In this document: positions 9,394 to 17,253 of the stretch, piece by piece | Layout: each line of letters starts with the position of its first letter | Position numbering within the stretch: the first letter of the stretch is position 1 | Assembly: GCA_046295175.1 (NCBI GenBank) | Contig: JBKBNY010000003.1 | Location: 432,870-496,869 of the forward strand | Length of the DNA stretch: 64,000 bases | Reading direction: 5' to 3' | Origin: JALOLV01 sp046295175 | Lineage (GTDB): Bacteria > Bacteroidota > Bacteroidia > Cytophagales > Spirosomataceae | The notes under the pieces: model-generated | Told to the model about the DNA's origin: nothing | What the model saw: only the letters and a program-made list of their open reading frames with translations | The model's database searches: none | Made by a program: the position numbers and the translations under genes

Positions 9394-10839
9394 ATGAAAA
9401 ATACATCAATTCTAAAATATATATCGTTTTCAGCAGCTTTGGCTATTGTCACAACTGCTTGTGAACCTGGCGACTTTGGCGATATGAATATCAGCCCAAA
9501 CAGCCCATCGAGCCCTAATACCGCTGGTATCCTAACGGGTGCTATGCGTAACGTAGGTGGTATGGTTACAGATATTACTCCTGCACTTTATACTCAGCAG
9601 TTTGGCGATGTTACATACATCGAAGAATCTCGCTATAAGACTGTGCAGTGGAGCTATAACGGATGGTACACTGGGCCATTGAATGCCTACAAAACAATCA
9701 TCGACCTTAATACAGACCCTGAAACGAAATCGACTGCAGCGGCAAATGGTTCGAACAATAATCAGATTGCGGTTTCGAGAATCTTAAAGGCATATACTTT
9801 TATGTGGATGACCGACCGTTGGGGCGATATTCCGTATTCTCAAGCTCTGAAGGGTAAAGAAAATTTTAGCCCGGCTTTCGATTCACAACAGTCGATTTAT
9901 AACGATTTGTTCAAAGAGTTGAAAGAAGCTCAGGCACAATTTGATGGTGGAACAGCGGTTAAAGGCGATATTCTTTTAGGCGGCAATGCTACTCGTTGGA
10001 AGAAATTTGCTAATTCACTTAGATTGGTAATGGCACTTCGTTTATCGAAAGTTGACCCTGCTAAAGGTAAAGCAGAGTTTACTGCTGCATTGGCCGATGG
10101 GGTTCTGACTTCAAACTCTGATAATGTTAGATACACATATTTATCAGAGGCTAACAATGAGCATCCTCTTTACAATAATTACATCACAAATAACCGTAAA
10201 GATTTTGCCGTAAGTAGCACATTTGTTGATTACTTGGTTAAAACTAACGACCCAAGGATTGCGGCAATGGCAGATAAAAATGTCAATCTCAAATATGTTG
10301 GTGTACCGTATGGTGTTTTCCCTCCGACATGGAAATCGCAGGATGTGTCGTTGGCGGCTTCTACTATGAGAGCTCAAAACTCTGCTGCCAATGTTTTGAC
10401 GTACGCTCAAGTTCTCTTCTCGCAAGCTGAGGCGGCAAAATTGGGTTGGATAACTGGCGATGCCAAAGCTCTTTACGAAGCTGCTATCAAGGCTTCGATG
10501 CAGCAATGGCTTGGCTCGGCATACACAGATGCTGCATTGGCTGATTTCTTGAAACAAGATGATGTGAAATATTCTGATGCAAAAGCTTTAGAATTGATTG
10601 CAACCCAAAAATGGGTAGCACTTTTCTATCAAGGCAATGAGGCTTGGGCAGAATGGAGACGTACTGGTTTTCCTGCGTTGAAGGCTGCTGCAAAACCATT
10701 GAATGTTTCAGGTCTTATACCTCGCAGAATGGCGTATCCAACCACCGAAGCTACATTAAACAAAGTTAATTACGATAAAGTAGTAGCTTCACAAGGTGCC
10801 GATAACCAAGAGACCCGCGTATGGTGGGATAAAAAATAA
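9394..10839 (+). CDS. SusD/RagB-like substrate-binding outer membrane lipoprotein
   Basis: A 481-residue partner of the SusC protein, 74 bp downstream. The signal peptide ends in a lipobox-like ATTAC (Cys about residue 23). The mature protein begins with the short Asn/Pro/Ser-rich stretch typical of the SusD-like_2 group, which has TPR-like helices and a WADRWGDIPY-like block (here WMTDRWGDIPYSQAL near 140). It would sit on the cell surface as the lid of the SusC barrel and bind the glycan. The ligand cannot be read from the sequence. Confidence 0.9.
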   Translation: MKNTSILKYISFSAALAIVTTACEPGDFGDMNISPNSPSSPNTAGILTGAMRNVGGMVTDITPALYTQQFGDVTYIEESRYKTVQWSYNGWYTGPLNAYKTIIDLNTDPETKSTAAANGSNNNQIAVSRILKAYTFMWMTDRWGDIPYSQALKGKENFSPAFDSQQSIYNDLFKELKEAQAQFDGGTAVKGDILLGGNATRWKKFANSLRLVMALRLSKVDPAKGKAEFTAALADGVLTSNSDNVRYTYLSEANNEHPLYNNYITNNRKDFAVSSTFVDYLVKTNDPRIAAMADKNVNLKYVGVPYGVFPPTWKSQDVSLAASTMRAQNSAANVLTYAQVLFSQAEAAKLGWITGDAKALYEAAIKASMQQWLGSAYTDAALADFLKQDDVKYSDAKALELIATQKWVALFYQGNEAWAEWRRTGFPALKAAAKPLNVSGLIPRRMAYPTTEATLNKVNYDKVVASQGADNQETRVWWDKK

Positions 10840-10917
10840 TATTGCAAACTAAGGGCAGTTATTTGTTGAATAAATAATTGCCCCGAAATGTAAATTAATT
10901 AGTTTAGGTATAGATTG

Positions 10918-10949
10918 AAAAAGGGCTTTCGTTTGAAAGCCCTTTTTTT
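10918..10949. terminator. Rho-independent terminator after the first SusD gene
   Basis: AAAAAGGGCTTTC / GAAAGCCCTTTTTTT around GTTT gives a strong stem with T-runs on both strands. It can end both the SusD transcript and the convergent minus-strand regulator transcript. A weaker GGGCAGTTATTT/AAATAATTGCCC hairpin lies at 10853-10883. Confidence 0.9.
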
Positions 10950-10971
10950 ATGAATTAACATTTAATTTTTA

Positions 10972-12012
10972 TTAATTCCGCAATCGCTTTAGTTTGTCGA
11001 TATTTACAATCGAAATCTTTCCACTCTCAATGTCGATGAGTTTTTCATCTTTGAAATCAGAAAGGGTACGAATTGCGGTTTCGAGCGAAGTACCCGCAAT
11101 ACTTGCCAAATCTTCTCGGCTGATTTTCATGGGTGCTTGATTGTCTTGAGCAAAACGCAAAAGAGCTTCTGAAACACGTTTCCGAACCGAGTTATATGCC
11201 AATTTTAGTAAATTACTTTCATTTTCTTTAATGTTTTTTGAAAGCAACTGAATAAATTTTTGTGCTACTTGCGGGTTTTGGTGAAGTAGTGTGTTGAAAT
11301 CTTTTTTCGGGATTAAGCAAACCTCAGCATCCTCGATTGTTTCGACAGTTTCGGTAAAATTACTATCCTGAATCAAATCTACGTATCCCACAAAATCGCC
11401 TTCGTGATATAAATTTACAATCAATTCTTTGCCGTCATCATTGGTTTTGAAAGCCTTGACTTTTCCTTTGGTGATATAATAAAGATATAACGGGAAATCG
11501 CCCTCGCGATAAACTTCGGTTTTTTTCTTAAAATGGCGAATCTCACGGTTTTCGGTTAGTTTTTTAAGTTCCGATTCACCTGCCGAATCCGAAATTAATT
11601 GGTCTAAACCCGAAATATCTTGGTTGTAGTTTTTCTTGGAGACTTCTTTTTTACGCAGACGACTCTCAATGGCACTTAGCAATTCGACATCATCAAAAGG
11701 TTTTGTAATGTAGTCGTCGGCACCCATTTCCATCCCTTTTCTGAAATCCGACCTTTCGGCCTTAGCAGTCAGAAAAATAAACGGAATATCGGCGGTTTCT
11801 TTGTTTTTTGAAAGAAGATGAAGTACTCCGTAACCATCTAAGACAGGCATCATTATATCACAAATAATGAGGTCTGGTATCTCTTTTATAGCTAAATCAA
11901 CGCCAATTTTGCCGTTTTCGGCCGTTAAAACCTCATAACCATCGAGTTCGAGAATCTCGGTTGTGTTTTCTCGAATATCAGGATTATCCTCTATCAATAA
12001 AATCTTTTTCAT
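10972..12012 (-). CDS. Response regulator with REC domain fused to a CRP/FNR-type transcription factor
   Basis: A 346-residue protein made of three parts: a receiver domain (residues 1-120, phospho-acceptor D52 in IICDIMMP, switch K in ITKPFD), a linker, a cyclic-nucleotide-binding fold (about 150-270) and a CRP winged helix (about 280-340, ISREDLASIAGTSLETAIRTL). The FNR N-terminal cysteines are absent, so it is not an FNR-type oxygen sensor; phosphorylation probably replaces ligand control. The cognate kinase gene lies 12 bp upstream. It resembles FixJ/FixK logic compressed into one protein, and nearby ATGA-N6-TCAT boxes are candidate targets. Confidence 0.92.
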   Translation of the reverse strand: MKKILLIEDNPDIRENTTEILELDGYEVLTAENGKIGVDLAIKEIPDLIICDIMMPVLDGYGVLHLLSKNKETADIPFIFLTAKAERSDFRKGMEMGADDYITKPFDDVELLSAIESRLRKKEVSKKNYNQDISGLDQLISDSAGESELKKLTENREIRHFKKKTEVYREGDFPLYLYYITKGKVKAFKTNDDGKELIVNLYHEGDFVGYVDLIQDSNFTETVETIEDAEVCLIPKKDFNTLLHQNPQVAQKFIQLLSKNIKENESNLLKLAYNSVRKRVSEALLRFAQDNQAPMKISREDLASIAGTSLETAIRTLSDFKDEKLIDIESGKISIVNIDKLKRLRN

Positions 12013-12024
12013 GGTGTTTTTCTC

Positions 12025-13272
12025 CTATAAGTTAATGGGTAAACTAACGATAAATTCGGTTCCTACATTTTCTTCACTTTTGAATGTAATGTATCCTTTG
12101 AGAAGATGAACGTATTGATTTACAATACTTAAACCTAAGCCAGTTCCTTGAATCTCGCCAGCATTACTCATCCGATAGAATCTTTCAAAAATATGTTTTT
12201 GTTCGGCCTCGGGCATTCCGATTCCTGAATCTTTCACTTTGATAAATACTTGACTATCAGTTAATTCTGCTGAGATATTTATTGTAGAATTTTCTGGTGA
12301 AAATTTAATGGCATTTGAAACCAAATTGATGATAATGTTTTTTACAAGTTTTGAATCGAGTATTACTTCGCAAGTTTTGCTTTGTGAGTAGCAAGTCAGT
12401 TCTATTTTTTGACCTTTTTTGGCAATAGATTGTAATTGTTGTTTTAATTCTTCGAGTAATTCGTGCAAATTAAATTGCTCGGGTGAAATCACGACTTTAC
12501 CTTCTTCGAGTTTATTGAGCGAAAGAAAATCATTGAGAATGTCCGTCAGGTTTCTTACCGAAGATTTGATTCTACCGATGTGCTTATCACGCTTTTCATC
12601 TTCGTCCAAATCGGCATATTTTTCAACCAAAGATAATGAAGATAAAACCGTTGCTAAGGGCGTACGAAACTCGTGCGAAGCAATCGAAATAAACCTTGAT
12701 TTCATCGAGTTGAGTTCACGCTCACGTTTAAGAGCTTGGTCGAGTTCGTCTTTTGTTTTTTCGAGTTTTTGGATGGCTTCTTTCAAAACCAGTGTACGTT
12801 CTTCAACCTCTTTTTCGAGTTCGTTTTTGTAGCTAACAAGCTTATCTTCAGCCTTTTTGCGGATACTGATGTCAATCACAAATGCAATGACATAATCGCC
12901 TTTGCTGTTTTTATAAGGGCTAAGGCTAACCTCGACCGGGAACTCGCTACCATCTTTTTTGCGGGCAAATAGATTCATGCCACCACCCATCGAGCGTGCG
13001 TGAGGATGAGCATTGAATTCGTCTCGATAACCATGATGTTTTTCTCGAAATCGGTTTGGTATTAAATCTTCAATTTTCTTACCTTCAAGTTCACCTTCAT
13101 TGTAACCAAATAATGCTTCTCCATTCGGATTTACCCGTACAATATTTCCTTGCTTATCAATAATCAAAATTCCCTCAGTGGCAAATAAGAAAATCGCTTC
13201 TGATTGGTTGAGTATATCCATCTCAGCAATACTTGTTTTAGACTTTTTAAGCGATTCATTAATGTTTTTCAT
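12025..13272 (-). CDS. PAS-domain sensor histidine kinase
   Basis: A soluble kinase of about 415 residues with no membrane segment. It has a PAS/PAC sensor (residues 22-140), a coiled-coil linker (145-190), a HisKA box (FISIASHEFRTPLATV, phospho-His about 200) and an HATPase domain with NLVSNAIKFSP, DSGIGMPE and GTGLGLSIV. I start it at the ATG at 13272; an in-frame TTG lies two codons upstream. It forms an operon with the REC-CRP regulator. The PAS motif RxKHHGY aligns with the haem-His region of FixL but lacks the key Arg after it, so haem binding is not supported. Confidence 0.9.
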   Translation of the reverse strand: MKNINESLKKSKTSIAEMDILNQSEAIFLFATEGILIIDKQGNIVRVNPNGEALFGYNEGELEGKKIEDLIPNRFREKHHGYRDEFNAHPHARSMGGGMNLFARKKDGSEFPVEVSLSPYKNSKGDYVIAFVIDISIRKKAEDKLVSYKNELEKEVEERTLVLKEAIQKLEKTKDELDQALKRERELNSMKSRFISIASHEFRTPLATVLSSLSLVEKYADLDEDEKRDKHIGRIKSSVRNLTDILNDFLSLNKLEEGKVVISPEQFNLHELLEELKQQLQSIAKKGQKIELTCYSQSKTCEVILDSKLVKNIIINLVSNAIKFSPENSTINISAELTDSQVFIKVKDSGIGMPEAEQKHIFERFYRMSNAGEIQGTGLGLSIVNQYVHLLKGYITFKSEENVGTEFIVSLPINL

Positions 13273-13305
13273 CGGCAAAGAAGAAGTGTTTTGTTGTATA
13301 AAAAT

Positions 13306-13319
13306 ATGACAAATATCAG
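13306..13319. promoter_or_regulatory. CRP/FNR-like half-palindrome upstream of the PAS kinase
   Basis: ATGACAAATATCAG (TGA-N6-TCA) lies 34 nt upstream of the kinase start. Nearly the same sequence, with the same A-rich flank, occurs upstream of the TauE gene (15870-15883). On the minus strand it also contains GATATTTG, which could be a -7 element, so its role may be promoter rather than operator. Confidence 0.4.
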
Positions 13320-13367
13320 TTTACTGAAAGAGAAATCCGATAATTAATAGAATAATCATAAATCCTT

Positions 13368-13381
13368 ATGAGATACGTCAT
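13368..13381. promoter_or_regulatory. ATGA-N6-TCAT operator candidate between the kinase and USP genes
   Basis: ATGAGATACGTCAT lies in the divergent intergenic region, 54 nt before the stress-protein start. The TGA-N6-TCA spacing equals that of FNR/CRP-type sites (TTGATN4ATCAA), and the REC-CRP regulator is encoded next door. Two further copies with the same outer ATGA/TCAT precede the HMA-ccoI and ccoNO genes. Confidence 0.45.
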
Positions 13382-13434
13382 AGAGTTTTGGCATTAAGAT
13401 TTTCAACTTTGTGGTGTTAAAACTCCGAATCTTT

Positions 13435-14262
13435 ATGAAAACTTTCATTTTTGCGACTGATTTTTCGAGAAACGCCAATAAAGTTGCCTATTTTGTTGCT
13501 CAACTTGCTCTAAAACAAGATGCAAAGTTGGTGCTTTTTCATGCCTATCGTTTTATGATGCCAAATTATTCGGACTTAGGTTTAGTGCTTGAGAGTGTAG
13601 AAGGATTAGAGCAAATAGCCCTTAAAAAATTAGAAAACCTTAAAAAACGAATCCACCAAAAAGTTGATAAAAATCTACCAATTGAGACATTTATAAAAGA
13701 AGGATTTGAGGTCGAAGCCATCAGAGATGCGGCAAAAGAGGTAAAAGCAAATTTACTTTTGATGAGTACCGTAGGCGAAGCCCCAAGCGGAGCGAGGTAT
13801 TTTGGTAGTATTGCAACCGAAATGATTAAGCAAAGTGGAGTACCACTGATGTTGATTCCGCCGAAAACAAAATTTGGCACTTTTGATAACTTGGTTCTGG
13901 CAATTGACCTCAAAAAAACAATCGACGCTGTGGTTTTTGAAAGGTTGATACAGCTCGTCAAAAATATGGGGGCGGTGCTAAACTTGGTGTATGTTGCTAA
14001 GTCTGAAGCTGAGGTACATAGCGTTGCTGTTGAAGAAGCGGCATTGAGAATCAGAGAGTTACTCTTAGCAATCCCTCATACGTTCCAGACAATCATCGGA
14101 GAGAGTGCAACCAGCGAAATAATTAAATTTACCAAGAAAAATAAAGCTCAGATGCTTATTACATTGCCTAAGAATCACGGGTTCTTTGATAAGTTTTTTA
14201 ACGAACAGCACACCGAGAAACTCGCCTTTGATGCAGGTGTACCTGTTTTAGCTGTGTCTTAA
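13435..14262 (+). CDS. Universal stress protein family protein (tandem USP domains)
   Basis: A protein of about 275 residues with two UspA-like folds. The first half has a TDFS start and STVGEAPSGARYFGSIATEMIK, the usual nucleotide/phosphate-binding G-x2-G-x9-G-S/T loop. The second half is more degenerate and ends AFDAGVPVLAVS. I choose the ATG at 13435 (MKTFIFATDFS); an in-frame GTG at 13411 would add residues not seen in the family. It is divergent from the sensor kinase, and USPs commonly accompany microaerobic regulons. Confidence 0.88.
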   Translation: MKTFIFATDFSRNANKVAYFVAQLALKQDAKLVLFHAYRFMMPNYSDLGLVLESVEGLEQIALKKLENLKKRIHQKVDKNLPIETFIKEGFEVEAIRDAAKEVKANLLLMSTVGEAPSGARYFGSIATEMIKQSGVPLMLIPPKTKFGTFDNLVLAIDLKKTIDAVVFERLIQLVKNMGAVLNLVYVAKSEAEVHSVAVEEAALRIRELLLAIPHTFQTIIGESATSEIIKFTKKNKAQMLITLPKNHGFFDKFFNEQHTEKLAFDAGVPVLAVS

Positions 14263-14290
14263 ATTTTATTTGACCAAATCAAGCACTACT

Positions 14291-14638
14291 ATGGAAATAG
14301 CAATTAACAAAGAAATGACCGTGAGGCAACTAACCAAAGTTTTTAATGAAGTATATCCTTTTTTGAAACTTGAAGTTTATTGCCGTGGAGAGGAGGTAAG
14401 TAGCGATAGTTTTCATTCGCTTGAGATGATTTCGAGCATGAAAAATCCTCAAAATTTTATCATTACTTCTTCGATGACTGTTTCGGAGGTCGAGAACGAA
14501 TTTTGGGAGTCAATGGGTTTGCAGGTGGCTATTTTTAGAAAAATGGGGTCTTCGTGGCTCCGTACTGCTTTTACTAATCGCTGGACACTCGAACGCCAAA
14601 ATCAGATTGGTGAAAGTATGTACGTGACACTGGCCTGA
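14291..14638 (+). CDS. Conserved-looking hypothetical protein of about 115 residues
   Basis: The ATG at 14291 is preferred to an upstream TTG at 14270. The product is a small soluble protein with an N-terminal segment MEIAINKEMTVRQLTKVFNEVYPFLKLE reminiscent of a beta-grasp start, and a late FRKMGSSWLRTAF segment. I do not recognise a named family. It begins 28 nt after the stress-protein gene, so the two are probably co-transcribed, which suggests a role in the same stress or oxygen response. Confidence 0.7.
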   Translation: MEIAINKEMTVRQLTKVFNEVYPFLKLEVYCRGEEVSSDSFHSLEMISSMKNPQNFIITSSMTVSEVENEFWESMGLQVAIFRKMGSSWLRTAFTNRWTLERQNQIGESMYVTLA

Positions 14639-14666
14639 TAGCACATTATTATCAAGACACAAAAAA

Positions 14667-14703
14667 AACTTGGCTTCACTCTTACTCGTGAACCCAAGTT
14701 TTT
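14667..14703. terminator. Bidirectional terminator between convergent genes
   Basis: AACTTGG / CCAAGTT (14667-14673, 14694-14700) with an inner TTCA/TGAA pair; an A-run precedes and a T-run follows, so it works on both strands. It separates the hypothetical gene from the short LysR-type gene. Confidence 0.8.
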
Positions 14704-14723
14704 GGTTTTTGGTGAGCTCAGTT

Positions 14724-15005
14724 TTATTGTCTCAGAAATCTATTCTGTGACAATTTCTTTGAAAATACTACCAAATCACGGTATTGACTAACGATTCCTC
14801 TCGCTTGTTCGAGAATCAATTTGCCTTGCTCAGTCGGCAAAACTGGATGCTGACTTCGGTCAAAAATCTTAATTCCGAGATAATTCTCAAGGCTTTTAAT
14901 CTGAGCCGAGAGTGTCGGCTGGGTCACGCAGCACTCGTCGGCTGCCTTCGTGAAATTTCTTAACCTATCAACTGCAACGATATATTCAAGCTGTCTTAAC
15001 AACAT
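14724..15005 (-). CDS. Short LysR-type protein with DNA-binding domain only
   Basis: A 93-residue protein that contains the full LysR winged helix (MLLRQLEYIVAVDRLRNF start, AADECCVTQPTLSAQIKSLE recognition region, IKIFDRS wing) and part of the linker helix, then stops. Normal LysR regulators are about 300 residues with an effector-binding domain, and no remnant of that domain is visible downstream before the terminator. It is either a genuine stand-alone DNA-binding protein or a truncated regulator. It sits 105 bp from the TauE gene on the same strand. Confidence 0.8.
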   Translation of the reverse strand: MLLRQLEYIVAVDRLRNFTKAADECCVTQPTLSAQIKSLENYLGIKIFDRSQHPVLPTEQGKLILEQARGIVSQYRDLVVFSKKLSQNRFLRQ

Positions 15006-15110
15006 AACGATTTATAGTTTTTGCGTGTTTTTCAATTTCTTGATTGAGTCAAAATGACATCTGCTGCAAATGAAACATCGCAATCTTAAAAACCGCTGAA
15101 AATTGAAAAA

Positions 15111-15833
15111 TTATTTTAAATATTCCCAAAGACTATATAAACCTACCATCAGGATTAACCACAGTGCAATATTTTTGAAGGTTTCTTGCGGAATTTTATT
15201 CAATAATTGTTTTCCAATCCACGAACCCACAAACGAAATCACCAGCAAAATAGGGGCCTGCCAGAGCATTTCTTTGGTGAGATAACCCTGCAAAGAATAC
15301 ATCCCGAATCTGCTGGCATCAACTCCGAAATCTATAAGTGCCGAAGTTGCCAAAAAGGCATCTTTTTGCACATTGAAAGATGCTAAAGTCAATCCACGGA
15401 TTGCCCCACCAGTACCGATTAATCCGGCCATTAAACCTGCCAAACTGCCTCCGATTACGGAGTTTGAATTACTTGGTTTAAAAGAAAAATCTCTGTAAAT
15501 AAGAAGAAATCCTGCAAACAGAACCAAGAAAATACCGAGAACTAATTCGGCGATTTGAGTATTCAGATATTTTGAAAAATAAGCTCCAATTATCACAAAA
15601 ACGATGCTCGGAATCCCGATTTTTAAGAAAATACCCTTGTCGAGCCCTTTTCTGAACAAATAAATTTTGGATAAATTGCTAAAAACGTGCAGTAGCGAAG
15701 TGATACCCAAAACCTGATGAAATGGCAAAAAGAAATTGGCCATCGGTACAAAAAATACCGAAGAACCGAAGCCCCCGACGGTTCCGATTATCTCGGCAAA
15801 TAATGTAAGTGCATAAAATAAGAGACTATCCAT
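15111..15833 (-). CDS. TauE/SafE family membrane transporter
   Basis: About 240 residues, almost entirely hydrophobic, with some eight predicted membrane segments and the two TauE/SafE half-repeats (GTVGGFGSSVFFVP near residue 16 and GLIGTGGAIRGL near 140). Members export sulfite or organosulfonates or act as general anion permeases. I start at the ATG at 15833; an in-frame upstream extension to 15914 adds a non-conserved leader. Substrate is unknown. A CRP/FNR-like box lies just upstream. Confidence 0.85.
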   Translation of the reverse strand: MDSLLFYALTLFAEIIGTVGGFGSSVFFVPMANFFLPFHQVLGITSLLHVFSNLSKIYLFRKGLDKGIFLKIGIPSIVFVIIGAYFSKYLNTQIAELVLGIFLVLFAGFLLIYRDFSFKPSNSNSVIGGSLAGLMAGLIGTGGAIRGLTLASFNVQKDAFLATSALIDFGVDASRFGMYSLQGYLTKEMLWQAPILLVISFVGSWIGKQLLNKIPQETFKNIALWLILMVGLYSLWEYLK

Positions 15834-15869
15834 ATATACAAAGATTCGGATTATTGCTTTGCAAAAAAT

Positions 15870-15883
15870 ATGATAAATATCAG
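15870..15883. promoter_or_regulatory. CRP/FNR-like box upstream of the TauE gene
   Basis: ATGATAAATATCAG (TGA-N6-TCA) lies 37 nt before the TauE start. It is nearly identical, including the A-rich left flank, to the box upstream of the PAS kinase (13306-13319). A shared promoter element is an alternative to an operator. Confidence 0.4.
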
Positions 15884-16044
15884 ATGAAGAATAGAGGTTG
15901 GTCATAATTCGCAATCGGATTGAAGACTACTTTCGTGCTTCAATGAAGATAGCTCTAAGGAAAATAAATAAACAAACCCTTATTCGGCTTCTCAGAAAAA
16001 AGTTGATTCTAAATTATAATTATTCTCTAACAATTTAAGTTTAA

Positions 16045-16791
16045 ATGGCAATTTTAGTTTTTTTTCTTGCACACTGGTATTTATCGTTATTCTCTCAAAC
16101 TTTTTTCTTGCACCGCTACGCGGCTCACAAGATGTTCACAATGTCGAAATTATGGGAAAAATTCTTTTATGTAGTAACCTATATCACTCAGGGGTCGTCT
16201 TTTTTAAGTCCCAAAGCTTACGGAATCATGCACCGCTTGCACCATGCCTATGCCGATACCGAAAAAGACCCGCATTCTCCAAGTTATTCAGATAATCTGT
16301 TTGACATGATGTGGAAAACCAAAAATAAATACAATGATTTGCTCAATGACCGTGCAAATATTGAAGAGAAATTCAAGAAGAATGTACCAAACTGGATGTT
16401 TATGGAAAAGCTCGGTGACCTTTGGTTTTCGCGTATCGCTTGGGGAGTTTTATATACACTTTATTACATTTATTTTGCAACGAGTCCGTGGCAGTATTTG
16501 CTCTTACCGATTCACTATCTGATGGGGCCAGTTCACGGTGTAATCATCAACTGGTTTGCTCACAAATACGGTTATGTAAACTTTAAGGTCAATGACACTG
16601 CCAAGAACCTACTTCCGGTTGATTTCTTGATGATGGGCGAATCTTACCACAATAATCACCACAAATTGGGCGGAAGAGCCAATTTTGGAATTAAATGGCA
16701 CGAATTTGACCCAACTTATCCCATAATTCTCTTGCTTAATTCTTTAAAGGTAATCAAGCTAAAGCCAAATAATGACTTGAATTACATGTAG
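16045..16791 (+). CDS. Acyl-CoA/fatty-acid desaturase (membrane di-iron)
   Basis: A 248-residue integral membrane desaturase. The three histidine boxes that bind the di-iron centre are present: HRYAAH near residue 27, HRLHH near 68 and HNNHH near 208. Hydrophobic stretches flank them as in delta-9 desaturases. It introduces a double bond into acyl chains using oxygen and so adjusts membrane fluidity. It is slightly shorter than typical family members but complete. It precedes the cbb3 maturation genes; a terminator separates them. Confidence 0.88.
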   Translation: MAILVFFLAHWYLSLFSQTFFLHRYAAHKMFTMSKLWEKFFYVVTYITQGSSFLSPKAYGIMHRLHHAYADTEKDPHSPSYSDNLFDMMWKTKNKYNDLLNDRANIEEKFKKNVPNWMFMEKLGDLWFSRIAWGVLYTLYYIYFATSPWQYLLLPIHYLMGPVHGVIINWFAHKYGYVNFKVNDTAKNLLPVDFLMMGESYHNNHHKLGGRANFGIKWHEFDPTYPIILLLNSLKVIKLKPNNDLNYM

Positions 16792-16823
16792 TTTTTATAT
16801 TGATTAATATCGTAGGTTTAACT

Positions 16824-16858
16824 AAACGTGATTCAAGATTTTGGGTCACGTTTGTTTT
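16824..16858 (+). terminator. Terminator after the desaturase gene
   Basis: AAACGTGA (16824-16831) pairs with TCACGTTT (16846-16853), followed by GTTTTTA. It ends the desaturase transcript just before the box at 16860. Confidence 0.8.
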
Positions 16859-16859
16859 T

Positions 16860-16873
16860 ATGACAAATCTCAT
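16860..16873. promoter_or_regulatory. ATGA-N6-TCAT operator candidate upstream of the HMA-ccoI genes
   Basis: ATGACAAATCTCAT lies 73 nt before the HMA gene. The site and its downstream ACCATCAT motif (16889-16896) are arranged much like the site and ACCATCAT upstream of ccoNO (25785-25798; 25811-25818), which suggests shared control of oxidase maturation and structural genes. Confidence 0.5.
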
Positions 16874-16945
16874 ATTTTGCCAAAACGACCATCATATTTA
16901 GCTAAGCTATTGATGGTGAAATTTGAGAATTAAATCAGAAAAATA

Positions 16946-17218
16946 ATGAACCTCGTTCTTGATAAAATTTTCGTAGATAACTTAAAATGTTCGGGTTGTG
17001 GCAATTCGATAAAAAATGGATTGATGAAGTTGATAGGTGTTGTTGAGGTAAAATCAAATCCTGAAGAAGGCTGGGTGGAGGTCGAACACGAAGATTTTAC
17101 CGATAAAGAGGCAATTTTAGAAAAACTGGCTGATTTGGGTTACCCCGAAGCTGGTACGACGAATTTATTGCAAACGGCAAAATCTTACGTAAGCTGTGCG
17201 ATTGGTCGAATGAGTTAA
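16946..17218 (+). CDS. Heavy-metal-associated (HMA) domain protein
   Basis: A 90-residue cytoplasmic protein with a ferredoxin-like HMA fold. The metal loop is LKCSGCGNSI near residue 14, giving a CxxC pair for copper(I). The C-terminal 20 residues extend past the fold and contain one more Cys. It precedes the CcoI copper ATPase by 35 bp, so it is probably the chaperone that hands copper to CcoI for the CuB site of cbb3 oxidase. Confidence 0.85.
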   Translation: MNLVLDKIFVDNLKCSGCGNSIKNGLMKLIGVVEVKSNPEEGWVEVEHEDFTDKEAILEKLADLGYPEAGTTNLLQTAKSYVSCAIGRMS

Positions 17219-17253
17219 AAATTTGAATGCCGAATTAACCACAGAATGGAATC

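Noticed and set aside
12419..12832. 137-codon frame antisense to the PAS kinase
   Set aside because: Ser-rich shadow of the kinase coding strand with no independent signals.
13000..13150. Haem-binding FixL-type PAS domain
   Set aside because: The KHHGY segment aligns with the FixL haem-His region, but the distal Arg is Glu here and the motif is common in non-haem PAS domains.
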